From Margaritispora aquatica (taxonomy: Eukaryota > Ascomycota > Leotiomycetes > Helotiales > Discinellaceae): 64,000 bases of DNA. Of the stretch, positions 1 through 10,800 are shown piece by piece. A program made the position numbers and the translations under genes. Location of the stretch: contig VJWN01000006.1 in NCBI GenBank assembly GCA_007644065.1, positions 1,054,001 through 1,118,000 on the forward strand. Reading direction: 5' to 3'. The number at the start of each line of letters is the position of its first letter. The first letter of the stretch is position 1. Under the pieces are notes generated by a model. That model was not told the DNA's origin. It saw only the letters and a list, made by a program, of their open reading frames with translations, and searched no databases.

Positions 1-1200
1 GATCCGCTCTTCCCTTCCTCCTTATACTACAGACAATCCGAAACCGAACCATTTACACCTAGATTGAACTTCGAGGATACTTCAACACACATGCGACTAG
101 ATGAATCGGGGAGACATATAACAACGAACAAAGGCTGGCGAATGGGTAAAGCCAATGTTGGTGTACGTGAAGGTAGATGGTACTGGGAATGTAGAATCAC
201 AAATGGCATCTCAAAGCGAAGACGCCCTGATCCGAACGGCACTGACGCACATGTGCGTATGGGCTGGGCACGACGAGAGGCTACGTTGGATGCACCAGTT
301 GGATTTGATTCATACAGCTATGGACTTCGAGACGTCCAAGGCCAGAAGATGTGGATGTCAAGGCCCAAGGATTTCTTTCCCAAAGGCGAAGACATAATTG
401 AAGGGGACGTTATTGGCTTTGAGATCAACCTGCCATCAGAATCTCTTCACCGGAAGGTCGTTGATGGCAGCTACAACCCCGCGGTTGATTTTGGTGATGA
501 CGACAGTTACAACGAAAAGGCCTGCATTGTCCGTGACAGAGTACCAATCAGATTCAAGACCCATTTATACTTCGAGAAAATCGAATACGCTTCTGTCAAG
601 GAGTTAGAAGAGCTTATGAACCCCTCACCTTTGGCTGCAACCACAGCTGGAGTCAACGGATCGGGTCAGGTTCCAGGGCCAACTCATGCAATACCCGCCC
701 TTCGCACACTTCCAAATTCGAATATCAAGGTGTACAAAAATGGCAAGCTCATTGGTACGCCATTCACAGACCTTCTTGCTTTCTTGCCACCAGCGTCCAA
801 GCCTGCGGAAGGACAAGTCGGTGCTAGAGACGGCCTTGATGATGGCATGCTCGGTTATTACCCCGCAGTATCGGTGTTCAGAGGAGGGGCAGCAGAAGTT
901 AACTTTGGACCTGATTTCTGGCATCCTCCACCAGATTTAACTCTTGGCAATGAGGTCGATATGGTTGGAAGTGGACAGCCGACAACCTCCAGACTACAGA
1001 AATTGCGACCTGTCTCGGAGCGATACAATGACCAGATTGTAGAAGATGTGGTGTATGATATTGTAGATGAAGTCGATTTCTGGTACCAGGATGGTGGCGT
1101 TATTGGCGTGACCAATGGCGCACCAGTATCTGGCACTACATCAAATAATGGGTTGATGGCAGTCGGTGAAATCAAGGAGCTGGTCCAGGATGATGAATGA
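1..1200 (+). CDS. cclA: COMPASS subunit Bre2/CclA (Ash2-like SPRY protein), 5' truncated
   Basis: The frame is open from base 1 to the TGA at 1198-1200 (399 residues), so the start lies left of the window. The first visible residues (DPLFPSSLYYRQSE) run into a block reading MRLDESGRHITTNKGW and then VREGRWYWECRI, which is the start of the SPRY domain of fungal Bre2/CclA (Ash2L homologue). The SPRY domain fills roughly the first 200 visible residues. It is followed by the family's C-terminal part (FKTHLYFE, then YPAVSVFRGGAAEVNFGP). Bre2 is a subunit of the Set1/COMPASS H3K4 methyltransferase in the nucleus; in aspergilli, loss of CclA de-represses secondary metabolite clusters (family knowledge). 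No intron is seen in this part. It converges on the small membrane protein at 1418-1720, leaving about 217 nt for both 3' ends. Confidence 0.93.
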   Translation, partial: DPLFPSSLYYRQSETEPFTPRLNFEDTSTHMRLDESGRHITTNKGWRMGKANVGVREGRWYWECRITNGISKRRRPDPNGTDAHVRMGWARREATLDAPVGFDSYSYGLRDVQGQKMWMSRPKDFFPKGEDIIEGDVIGFEINLPSESLHRKVVDGSYNPAVDFGDDDSYNEKACIVRDRVPIRFKTHLYFEKIEYASVKELEELMNPSPLAATTAGVNGSGQVPGPTHAIPALRTLPNSNIKVYKNGKLIGTPFTDLLAFLPPASKPAEGQVGARDGLDDGMLGYYPAVSVFRGGAAEVNFGPDFWHPPPDLTLGNEVDMVGSGQPTTSRLQKLRPVSERYNDQIVEDVVYDIVDEVDFWYQDGGVIGVTNGAPVSGTTSNNGLMAVGEIKELVQDDE

Positions 1201-1417
1201 ATTGCCTAAAATGGATTTTGCAGTTAATATCTCATGCTAATTGCAAAAGTCAATAGTCATCAACAGGATACAATTTTGCTGAAGCAATAATGTCTGATTA
1301 CAGAATAATGCATAATTTTACCAATATCTTTTACATTACAATTTATTCCAATGTTTTCAATAATGAGGTTCGAGGTCCACTGTACGAGTCCATTCATGAT
1401 CTTTCAAAGCTCTCATA

Positions 1418-1720
1418 TTAAAGGAACCCTCGTGCTAACAACCAAAATCTTGCAGCTGTTGCAGCCCCAGATATAATTCCGACGATAGCGAAGATTATGA
1501 TAACAGTGATTTGTGTTGAGACATCCTTAGAGACATGTCCTCTTATCAAATTCGCAGCATCATCTAGGATGAACTTTGCCCAGGAAATGGTCGGTGCAGG
1601 AAGGACTGCGCTTGAAGATGTGGCCCTTTGTTGTACAGTGATTGAATAAGCGAGAATTGCGAGGAGGAGGAGAGCGAGAACGTCAAGGACAGATGGTGGC
1701 ATGGTCGGTATTGTTCTCAT
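1418..1720 (-). CDS. Small two-helix membrane protein, unknown function
   Basis: This is a single-exon 100-aa frame starting MRTIPTMPPSVLDV. It has one hydrophobic segment at about residues 10-27 (VLALLLLAILAYSI), a polar middle of about 40 residues, and a second hydrophobic segment at about 71-90 (TVIIIFAIVGIISG). That suggests a two-pass membrane protein, or an uncleaved signal anchor followed by a TM helix. I do not recognise the family. Codon use is unremarkable and the ends are clean. The gene is convergent with cclA and tandem with the DUF4246 gene, with about 350 nt between its start and the stop of that gene (2072). It could be spurious, since short hydrophobic frames occur by chance, but two well-spaced helices and a terminal Met favour a real gene. 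Confidence 0.5.
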   Translation of the reverse strand: MRTIPTMPPSVLDVLALLLLAILAYSITVQQRATSSSAVLPAPTISWAKFILDDAANLIRGHVSKDVSTQITVIIIFAIVGIISGAATAARFWLLARGFL

Positions 1721-2071
1721 TGGTTGCAGATGGAAATATTCAGAAGCTAAAAAACATTGGTACTAGGAAGCAATCTTCTGTTACAGAAAAAATTGAGAAA
1801 GTGAACCAGAAAGGTTATGGGACTTTCATTCGAAACCTCCAACGAATTTTTGCACATCAGATTCTGCACTAATATTGAGTTTGAGTCAAAAAACGAACAA
1901 ACAGCAACGCAAACCCGAACAAGCTCAATCATGATGAGGTATTTCGTATTAAAACATTCAGAAAGTCTTCCATCAGTTGAACACATCGAAGCACTGTTGC
2001 ATTACCAATAAGAAGCCGGACTCTGGTGAACATTTTACTTGCGGAAAAGCTTGAGAGTACAAATTCTTTTA

Positions 2072-4123
2072 TCACTGGGGTCTTTGGCGAAGCCAAAGCT
2101 TCTTGTCTAGAGCCTCTGCAACCATATTTTCTCTTAAATCTTTAGCTTCGGTCATACCCATCGGCCAATCATCCGTTGCAGCCTCAATCATATCCACAAC
2201 TTCTTGTGGAAACCCTTTCTTCAAGATTCTGACTTCTTTTACTGCCTCTTCTGCCCACCAATCATGCCTTTGAGGAGGAATATTTTTCGTCGAACATATG
2301 CGATAGTGTGGATCGACAAGTGAGAGACTGATAGATCTCGCATGTCCTTTCTTGGTTTTATCCATAAGCTCAAGCGCTTCAAAAGTATGCTGAAGAGTGT
2401 TTGGCCATGCTAAAAGTCTGCCTTCAGCCGCAGAAACTGAACCCATTTCTTGCTCCACGCGACATGTTCCGCTATATTCTAATGATGCGTCCATATCGTC
2501 TGCGCGAAGTCCAAAGATGGCAGCGAGAGCCTCAGACAAATCCGGTTCATAATTGAGATTCTCTTCAATCATCCTCGCTGCTTGTTGGAAAGAGATGCAT
2601 GGTGTGGTCACATTTGAGACATCGTAGAAATAAATTGCCGAAGCAACGATGTGCTCGTTCCTATTACCATCCACGTTCCACATGTCATCTGTGTATGAAC
2701 AATTCTCAGGTGTGAGCTCTACACTGTTGAGTTTAACAACCACCTGCAAGCCTTGATCCTTGAACTGATCTCTCAGCGAAATAGGGTCGAGATCGTGGTC
2801 TGGATCACTTCGAGTTACTCCGGCTGGCGATGGTAATTTCACAATTGCATTGCCGGTGTGTCCTTCTTTCCATTGCGAGTAAGTAAATGACACTCCGACT
2901 TCAGGATGCTCCCATTTTCGAAGTCTCTTCCACTTTTCCTTTATTGCATATTCTAGGTCACCATCCAAATGCTCCCGGCTGTTCGTTTCCATCAACGTGT
3001 TGGGAAAAGGATGACTAGGTGGAGCTACCGGATGATCTTCAGGCCAGAGTAAGTACTCGTGAATACGAGAAACCATGGACTTGAAAGCTTCGCCTCCCCT
3101 ATCCTTCTCCAGCTCCAGTAATTCCTCATTTGGTGGCCATCCATCACCAGGTTTGGTTTTCCACTCTACGCCCCAAGTTCGAATTCGTGCAGGCCGTTGT
3201 CCTCGGGTTCCCTTGACGAGAACTTCATCCCATGATTCGATAGCCGAGGAAATGAGATTTGTGAGTGTACCATACAAGTTTTTGTAGCGGATAGGATGTA
3301 AATTATTGATATATGAGGTAATTTTGATGCCTGATCGTTCCAAGAACCTAATTTCGCACGGAAGCCACTGAAATTGTGAAGAATACAACTCGAGCTCTGG
3401 CTCTTCGTGTACCGGTGCTGCACTCCCGGAACCATAGCTGTTGAGAAATTTGTCAAGTCTGACCTCACCTCCATCTGCCACAACTCGCGTTCTTCCATAG
3501 ATGAGAGGATACAGTGATGGGTCAACATGGCATACCATCTGATTGTGTGTTGAAGGTCGACCATCAGCAATATCTCCCCGTCTACCGCTCTGTCCTCCGC
3601 CTCTGCTGATTCTCCCCCTAGCACGTACTTCGTTGAGGTGTCTGCTGCTAACTCCTGAAGGTGCGGGTATTGCATCGCGTCCCTCGTTTTGGGCAACCAG
3701 AAGCGGAGCAACATTGGTCTGAAACTCGGCAGACAATAGAAGGTCGGATTTACAGATTCCTGAACTTGTGTTTAGTACTAACACAAGACCTGTATGCTCG
3801 AATTCCTTTGCTTTGTCTCTGAGTTCTGTCAAGCACCAGTCCCATGCATGACTGGTCAAGAGATGGGTTTTCGATGCCTTTTCACCCCAACTAGCAACAA
3901 TGTCTTCGTCAAACACTTTAAGGTGCCAGTCATGAATCTCTGTAATCTCGTTCATAAATCTAAGCATTCCTAATTCCCGAACTGTCAAAGGAGCTGGAAG
4001 GTCTTCGTCTGCATAATTTGCGAAGCGTTCCGTAAATGGTAATTCGAAACAGAGAGGCAGACCATTGAAGCCGGGAACCTTTATTGGATCTTTGCTATCA
4101 TTGCAAAGCGTCTCGAGAGTCAT
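2072..4123 (-). CDS. DUF4246 family protein
   Basis: Single-exon, 683 aa, full length for the fungal DUF4246 family. The N-terminal part (MTLETLCNDSKDPIKVPGFN, then TVRELGMLRFMNEITE) and the central HVDPSLYPLIYGRTRV block are diagnostic. The C-terminal third has the conserved order NEHIVASAIYFYDV (about 489-502), GRLLAWPNTLQHTF (about 568-581), GHARSIS (about 593-599), LVDPHYRI and PPQRHDWW. The arrangement of His/acidic, His and Arg in that third resembles a 2-oxoglutarate/Fe(II) dioxygenase jelly roll, but the family's function is not established. The residue usually His in the WHVEG-like motif (as I recall it) is Asn here (WNVDG, 482-486). No signal peptide or membrane segment. No introns seen. 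Confidence 0.85.
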   Translation of the reverse strand: MTLETLCNDSKDPIKVPGFNGLPLCFELPFTERFANYADEDLPAPLTVRELGMLRFMNEITEIHDWHLKVFDEDIVASWGEKASKTHLLTSHAWDWCLTELRDKAKEFEHTGLVLVLNTSSGICKSDLLLSAEFQTNVAPLLVAQNEGRDAIPAPSGVSSRHLNEVRARGRISRGGGQSGRRGDIADGRPSTHNQMVCHVDPSLYPLIYGRTRVVADGGEVRLDKFLNSYGSGSAAPVHEEPELELYSSQFQWLPCEIRFLERSGIKITSYINNLHPIRYKNLYGTLTNLISSAIESWDEVLVKGTRGQRPARIRTWGVEWKTKPGDGWPPNEELLELEKDRGGEAFKSMVSRIHEYLLWPEDHPVAPPSHPFPNTLMETNSREHLDGDLEYAIKEKWKRLRKWEHPEVGVSFTYSQWKEGHTGNAIVKLPSPAGVTRSDPDHDLDPISLRDQFKDQGLQVVVKLNSVELTPENCSYTDDMWNVDGNRNEHIVASAIYFYDVSNVTTPCISFQQAARMIEENLNYEPDLSEALAAIFGLRADDMDASLEYSGTCRVEQEMGSVSAAEGRLLAWPNTLQHTFEALELMDKTKKGHARSISLSLVDPHYRICSTKNIPPQRHDWWAEEAVKEVRILKKGFPQEVVDMIEAATDDWPMGMTEAKDLRENMVAEALDKKLWLRQRPQ

Positions 4124-4838
4124 GGCAAAGTCACTCCACTAGTCTGTAGCATAAAATCGAGCAGCACAGCGATTTCAGAGATAATTATTTTACTATCAGA
4201 AATGATGGCCAATTATGTGGCATGACTTGATGTGTCAAAGCAGATAGATCATGCGTACATACAAGTAAGGGAGATGAGTTGAGTTGGAAGTTTGGAAACA
4301 GAAAAAGGTTACCTACCTTGCGAAATGCGAGTTGACATGGATGCGTCACGTGTATTGTTACCCCACTAGCGGCAATGTCAAGGTATTAGAATTCAATTCC
4401 ACCGAGACCGAAGAAGAATGTATGTAGTACGTGTAATGAAGACCGAATAGATGATGGCTGCTTTGTGGTCGCAGTTTTCTCATGAGTCACACAATCTGAT
4501 ACACATAATAGGTATGAAATTTTCACGAATCTGGAAGCAATTTCAATTTGGCCACTGATCTTAGGTAGGTCCCCTTATTGTCTACGACCAATACATATTA
4601 AATTGGATATTGAAACCGCTATACTGTATATGTTCATATTTAACTACCAAGCCGTGAGAATTCTCCATCTTGTCCCAAAATCCTCATGTTATGATGTAAG
4701 ATTATCTTTCACTGATCATGAAAGTTCCGGTCGTTGTTGCAGGCTGTCAATGAACCGTCCGAAAAGAAGCATAATAATCTAGCAGTCAGGTGTACTCAAC
4801 ACTCGGCTCATCGATGTAGCAACTACAGTCGAGATCTT
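4124..4838. other. Intergenic, no gene seen
   Basis: AT-rich spacer upstream of the DUF4246 gene and downstream of the unknown multi-exon gene. No frame here has coding character or acceptable splice signals. It should contain the DUF4246 promoter; I see no distinct regulatory site that I can support. Confidence 0.6.
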
Positions 4839-6097
4839 TTAGTGACGGATGTCAGCTTTCTGATCAGCCGACAAGCCAGTCAAGTCTTCCCACCCCGCTG
4901 TCCATGCTGCGTAGGCATCAAGCCATTGAGTTTCTGTTGCACTGCCTGGTTGGATACCAGCCGCTGACTACAAGATATTAGCATTCAAACGCGAGTGCAT
5001 AATAGCAAAATATACCATTGTAGCCTTAATATGATTCCTGTATGGACACGTCCATCTGACAAGGTGACATTCTGAGTTTTAACATAGCCCAAGCCAAACA
5101 TGTTATGAAAGGAGCCGACAAGGCCTTCAGCCCTAGATATTTTATTAGAATAAAGCTCGGCATACAAAAATGAAGGGGAAACGCTGGAAAGCATGATAAG
5201 CCTTGATAATATTTCGCGTCCCAACGCAATGTGTACTTGCATATTATCGTTTCCAGAGAAACCCAATATCAACCACTTGATGTTTGAGTCTCATGTGACC
5301 ATTGCCAGAGCTTGCTCTCACTGTAATTCAAGAAGACTCACTGATCAGCAATCCTATGCCCATGAGCTGAGAGAAGACCCAGCTTGGCTCTGTTGAACCA
5401 AGTATCGATGTTCGTAACCTTCGCACTACCAGCCGCTACATCTGCCCGAGTTGCTTGGATATCATCGGTAACAGATTTGTAAAAGTCACCTACGAGAGGG
5501 CCCAACTCTTTCGGGTATCCCAATTTCAATTTAGAGCCACTGTGCAGGAGATATTTAGAGTCAGTTATTCCGGTCTGTACTTTCAAGGATTATGAGGAGA
5601 ATATCCTCTGCGGACAAAATCCTTGACTGTTTATGAAACAGGGAAAACGGAATGAAATTCTGTACACTTACTCGTACACTCTGAAGAATGCTACAGGCGC
5701 AGAAATTCCGATTTTGGCATTGGGCTTAGTCCAATCACTCCACTAAAGTTTCATATAAGTTGGGAAATCCGGACTTATTATACAATAAGAGGGAATAACT
5801 TTTTGAATGTCCCAAAAGGGCTGTACATTCAGGACATGCAACTTAACTTACAGTTGTCTTTAAGACACGATTAACCTGAGTTATATCTGGATCGATTGTA
5901 TGGATTACTGCTGAGAGTCTGTTGTAGCCTGTGGTGAAATCGCTCTTGTGTTGTGACAAGATAGTATTTCGAACTTTTGATTGAGAAGACACCGGTTAGA
6001 ATTGCAATTGAGGAATAGGATAGAGAATCAAAAGCGTACTGAATTGCAGCAAGGTGCATGGTGTCGTATTGGTGGCTTTACTGCATGATCTTGACAT
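4839..6097 (-). CDS. Unrecognised multi-exon gene, possibly broken near its 3' end
   Basis: Not recognisable as one frame, but a phase-consistent spliced model exists: 6097-6040, 5973-5852, 5742-5672, 5539-5342 and 5132-5016, joined by introns with GTAAGT or GTGAGT donors (GTACGC in the first) and AG acceptors. The product starts MSRSCSKATNTTP and contains TTGYNRLSAVIHTIDPDIT, then WSDWTKPNAKIGISAPVAFF, then KLGYPKELGPLVGDFY. It is soluble-looking with mixed helix content. A last exon at 4967-4839 encodes GSATETQWLDAYAAWTAGWE and ends in TAA, but joining it to exon 5132-5016 through the obvious GTATAT donor puts it out of frame by one base. Either that junction is different or there is a 1-nt lesion. 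Alternatively the protein ends at the TGA at 5338-5340, without splicing. No known domain is assigned. It faces the GH55 pseudogene head to head. Confidence 0.45.
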
Positions 6098-6294
6098 ATC
6101 TAGAAGTGTAATTAGCTTTAATTCCTGGTTTACTCATATTGGATCAAGCCAACTACATCGAGGCTAATTGGAGTGAAGTCATATGAGAAAAGACTTTCTC
6201 AGAATGTGCCAGTCTGCATGATACATTCAACAATTATAAAAATGAACGAGCAGGCACCGAAATTGAGACTTACTCGTTTGTTCACCACCTTATT

Positions 6295-7134
6295 TCAAGT
6301 CTGAACATTAGATAACGAGTCCTTGAAATCAATAGTCCCAGCTATCATACCATAAGCGTAAAATTCCAGCTGATGAACTGCACACCAGGTATACAGTTCA
6401 GGAACCATGGCGTAGGCAGAGGCGTCCACAACGTGTGCCATGATGGCCATAAATACGATAGCCAAAGGGACGCTCATCACCAAAAGGAGCATATCAATTG
6501 AGATGTGTCAATCTTGAAAGTAGGCAAGAACGTGTGGCAAAACAGGATAAATCAGCTCACGCAAGTTACATAGCCCATCACTCAGCTTTAAGGAAATCTC
6601 GTCTGTTCTTTCAACCGAGTCATTTAGCGAGTGCAATCCGTACATATTCATTGCGGAGATGAGCTCTGGTACTTCGCCAAATATCCGGCACAAGCTTTTG
6701 CTAATGGAAATAAGCACTTCAAGGAGAATTTGACGCGAATCCTCCCCTGAAAATGCGGGTCCGTAAGCGAGGGATCACCCGAATTAGGCGAATGTCTGTG
6801 ATTGTATGGCTTGGCAGTGACAACCAAAGAATTTCACACCTATAAGATAGGAACGTTGATGAATCTGTATAACAGGGAAGATGCCTTCCGCGATACAGTT
6901 TTCTCGTACCCAGTCAAAATCGGTCATTCGTATTTGAAATCTTGGTGGATCGGCTGGCTGGTGCCTCATGCACGACATGGTTGAAGAAGGACAGGTCAGT
7001 CCCCCGCATGTGTGATTGATCCACCGGAGAAGCAGTTCATTGAAGCTTATTTGGGAAGCTTCTTTGAAATCCTGTCTGGAAAAGAAGCTAAGAGTGAATT
7101 GACCATGAGACAAAGTTCCTATTGATTGGTCCAT
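6295..7134 (-). pseudogene. Coding-like fragments upstream of the unknown gene, interrupted
   Basis: Three pieces on the minus strand look coding but do not connect cleanly. Piece 7134-6784 includes FDWVRENCIAEGIFPVIQIH. Piece 6717-6508 includes GEVPELISAMNMYGLHSLND. Piece 6492-6295 has a strongly hydrophobic stretch LLLVMSVPLAIVFMAIMAHV. The last two are in the same frame and separated only by a TGA at 6508-6510 plus a few codons, as expected for a nonsense mutation in one reading frame. They could be the decayed 5' part of the gene at 4839-6097, a separate dead gene, or partly chance. No family recognised. A possible exon end with a GTAAGT donor (6273 downward) lies just downstream. Confidence 0.25.
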
Positions 7135-7812
7135 TCGTCATCGACGGGCTGCACTCAAAGTAAAAGAGAAATAAAAGCTCTGAAGTAGTACTTAAGCACA
7201 TCACACAATTCACATGGTGTCTTACAGTATAGAAAGAGCTCAGGTAATGTGTCCTCCTAATGTAAATATCAAGTGAAAGCTGTATGTTACCTTGATATAT
7301 AATCCATTTGTCCAGTAATGATTAGCTGGCAAGCTCTTTGTGCAGTCAACTAGACACCAAAAGGGACCAAGGTAAAGAGGTATTACGGTTCCATGCTATA
7401 TTCTGACATAGATATTTAAAACTGATAGCGGATATCATGAAAATATGTCTAAATACGCAGACTCCTGATTCATCCTTCCCCACTATCCCACTTCCGTGCC
7501 TCTGCTCGGCATTTCTGGTCACAATTACTCGTGCTCTTCCTTGTAGCCAAATCAAATAGCATGGATGAAAGCTCACTTATTTTACTGAGACAATGTAATC
7601 TTCAACATTCAAGGGCACTGCAACATGACAACAAAAGAATTCTGGTGGGGCCGCCGGTAATTAGGTATAAATCGAGCATGAGCATATCTGTTGATATTTC
7701 TCTAAGTCTCTTGCAAAAGACTTCATCAGTTGTGATTTATTTCTCATCTACATCAAAAAAATACATCTTTTCAAGTCTTGTCTCTGCGCCGAGCTGGAAG
7801 CGCGTACTTACA
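7135..7812. promoter_or_regulatory. Putative divergent intergenic region
   Basis: About 680 nt between the minus-strand coding pieces and the signal-peptide ATG of the GH55 pseudogene at 7813. If both sides were once genes, this would be their shared promoter. It contains AT-rich runs (for example around 7400-7440) but no unambiguous TATA box or repeat that I can defend. Confidence 0.25.
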
Positions 7813-10800
7813 ATGACTTCTCGCTACTCACTTACTTGGATTTTATTGATATGCGTTTCTTGTCTTTTCTGCATCTCATCTTCACATTAATTGCACAGGA
7901 TCCCACACAATCATGTAGCAGATCAAGTCCACGAGGCACGATACATAATCGAGACACCTTCTTATTCCGACAAACAAGGTACTTGGAAACCTGCTTCCTA
8001 GAATTCAAATTGAAACTACTAAGATAACTTAACAGTTCTGACGCGCAATCTCACTGAGGCCGAACTTGACACCAGCGCAGGTGATTCTATGACAATGGGT
8101 TCTTGCAAGTTCTGAGGCTGCTTCCAAGATTCCAGCTGCCCAGATCGAAATTTCCAAGCAAGATCTCAAAGATCGCAAAGTTGGGAAGCGAGCAGTAGCC
8201 TCGCCTCCAGCTGAGAGACGCCATGTCATCAACAGACGTCAAATGTAACATCATCTGACCTTGAAGATGCGAGAGCTATCGCCAAAGCAGCTCAGGATGA
8301 AGCAGGTGTCAAAAACAATCTTACAAGGTCCAGTCGTAAGTCCTCCAACCCTCTTCGGATAATTTCTTGGCACGCGTTAGGAGTTAATACTGCCCTGGTT
8401 TAATTTTGGTTCATCTTGTAATTGAAGTGCTAACTCTATATTATAGCACGGCTGAACCACTACAGCTTCAAGAACAAAACTGGAAATCTCAAGACTCGAT
8501 CAGACGCTTTGGTGGCCGTTAACTACACGCTTGCGAAAGCCGCTGCCATTGTTGCTGAAGCAGATGCTGCTCTTATGGCAAGCAATGGGACGCTTCACAC
8601 CTCTTACATACTTCCAGGAGGGTTCAATAATCCACCTGGCCACGGAAATGAAGGTGGCAATGTTGCAAGATCCGCTGAGAATGTTAAGAAACGGGATGAT
8701 TCGTTCTGGATGGAGACAGTTGGGAAAGACTATGCTGGAACTTTCCCTCTGGATCCATCGGGATCAACCTATGTTGTGTGGAGAAACGTTAAAGACTATG
8801 GCGTAAGTGCAAATATCCCAAGTGTACTGGGACATCTACCATGCAAAGCATCATGGTTCTGACCCAATCTATTGTTGTCCGTTGTGCTAATAGAAGTTCA
8901 GGCAACTGGTGATGGATCCACAGATAACACTGAAGTTATTAACAAAGCAATAAGTGATGGCGAAAGATGCAATTCTACCTCTGTTAAGGGAGCCGTGGTC
9001 TACTTTCCCGCCGGTAGTGATATCACATGCCTATCTTGATTCTCATACTGACAAACCATCAGGAACTTACTTCGTCAGTACACTAATCATCGCTTATTAC
9101 AATACGCATTTGGTTGGAAATCCAAACAATCTACCAGTTATTCTAGCTGCTCCAAATTTCATAGGCCTAGGTATGCTGCTATCTTGATACCTCAATCTTG
9201 CGACAGTGCTAATGGCTCAGCACAGGTGCCATCTCTTCAGATGTGTACCTTGCAAGTGGCGAGTGGTACATGAATCAATCGAACTTCTTCAGATCAATCA
9301 GAAACTTCATCATTGATTTGCGTTCGACCACAACATATGCAGTTGCTGGTATACATGTACGTTCCCTCACGTTCAGTAGCTTTCAAATTCGGTTTACCAC
9401 AGTGACGAGAAGTTGAAATCCCAAGAGCTTGGTGACCAAAACTTGCAACTGCTTTCAAAAATGACAGGCACAAGCTCTTGCCGAAATATATTCTAATGTC
9501 ATATATTAGTGGTAAGTTGCACAAGCGACAAGCTTACAGAACATTTATTTCTGAATGAACAGCGATGCGGGTTTGGCCCAAGTTGGAATCTTTGTCGAGA
9601 ACGGAAGTGGAGGCTTCATGTCTGATCTCTATTTCTATGGAGGATCCATAGGTTTACAGTGTAAGTGAAGTATGCGTATTAAACTCGAACCTTTCTAACC
9701 ATCTTCTCAAAGGTGGCAACCAGCAATTTACAACGCGAAACTTCATTTTCGTCCAATGCACAATCGGTATTTCCCTGCTATGGGATTGGGGATGGACCTT
9801 CAAATCAGTCAATCTCTACCAGTGCCCAACTGGAATCTCTGTCGCTGGTGCAGACACTGGTGGCTCGATATATCTGCTAGATTCAATCATCACGGGCTCC
9901 ACAAAGTTTGGCATTGATATGCCAGCTTACAACGGCAATCTCTTGACATCATTCTACCTAAACATTGACAACCTTGCCATCTCAGGAACCCCAGCAGCAA
10001 TCACGCAGAACGGAGTCACTTATATGGGCGCTGGAGACACTACTATGAAATCCTATGCGTATGGCAGAGTCTACAATGCTGATAATCCAAGCGGCAAGTT
10101 TTTACTTGGAACCGAGTTGACTAACGTAAGCATCATCAAATCACTTTAGCGAGAATGATGTACTAACATTAATCCTTTTCGATAGCCACACCCGATGACT
10201 GAGTCCCTTGGTGGAGGACCTAAGAGTGGATAATTTGAGCGACCAAAGCCTCAGTATGAGACTCTAGCAGCAGATGCGTTTATTAATGCTAAGAAATGGG
10301 CTTCTGGTTAGTATTCAAGCGTTTCGCAAGTGGAAATACAGTGAAAAGACTAGACCTGACTATCAGTAGGAAATGGTGTACACGATGACACAAATGCGCT
10401 TAACATGGCGTTCTCAGTAGCTGCCTCAGGAGGTCTCGCGGTTTATATCCCGGCAGGAACATATCTGGTAAGACAGTCATCCCAAACACACTTTAGTTTT
10501 GGTTTTATTCACGATCGTTCATATATCTTGAATTTGCCGAAATTCTAATCTGAAATGTATAAACTGACCGGACCCTTTATAGGTTACCGACACCGTCTAT
10601 ATTCCAACTGGCAGTGTGATCATTGGGGAGTGCTGGTCTCAAATCATGGCATCCAGTGCCGTACGTATCTCTCATAAGCCAAAATCCCTCCAGTATAACT
10701 ACCCTCATTTTCAGAAATTCGAGGACATAAATGCACCTAATGTCATGGTCCGAGTAGGTGCCGAAGGTGGTAGCGCAGGCACTGTCGAGATTCAAGATCT

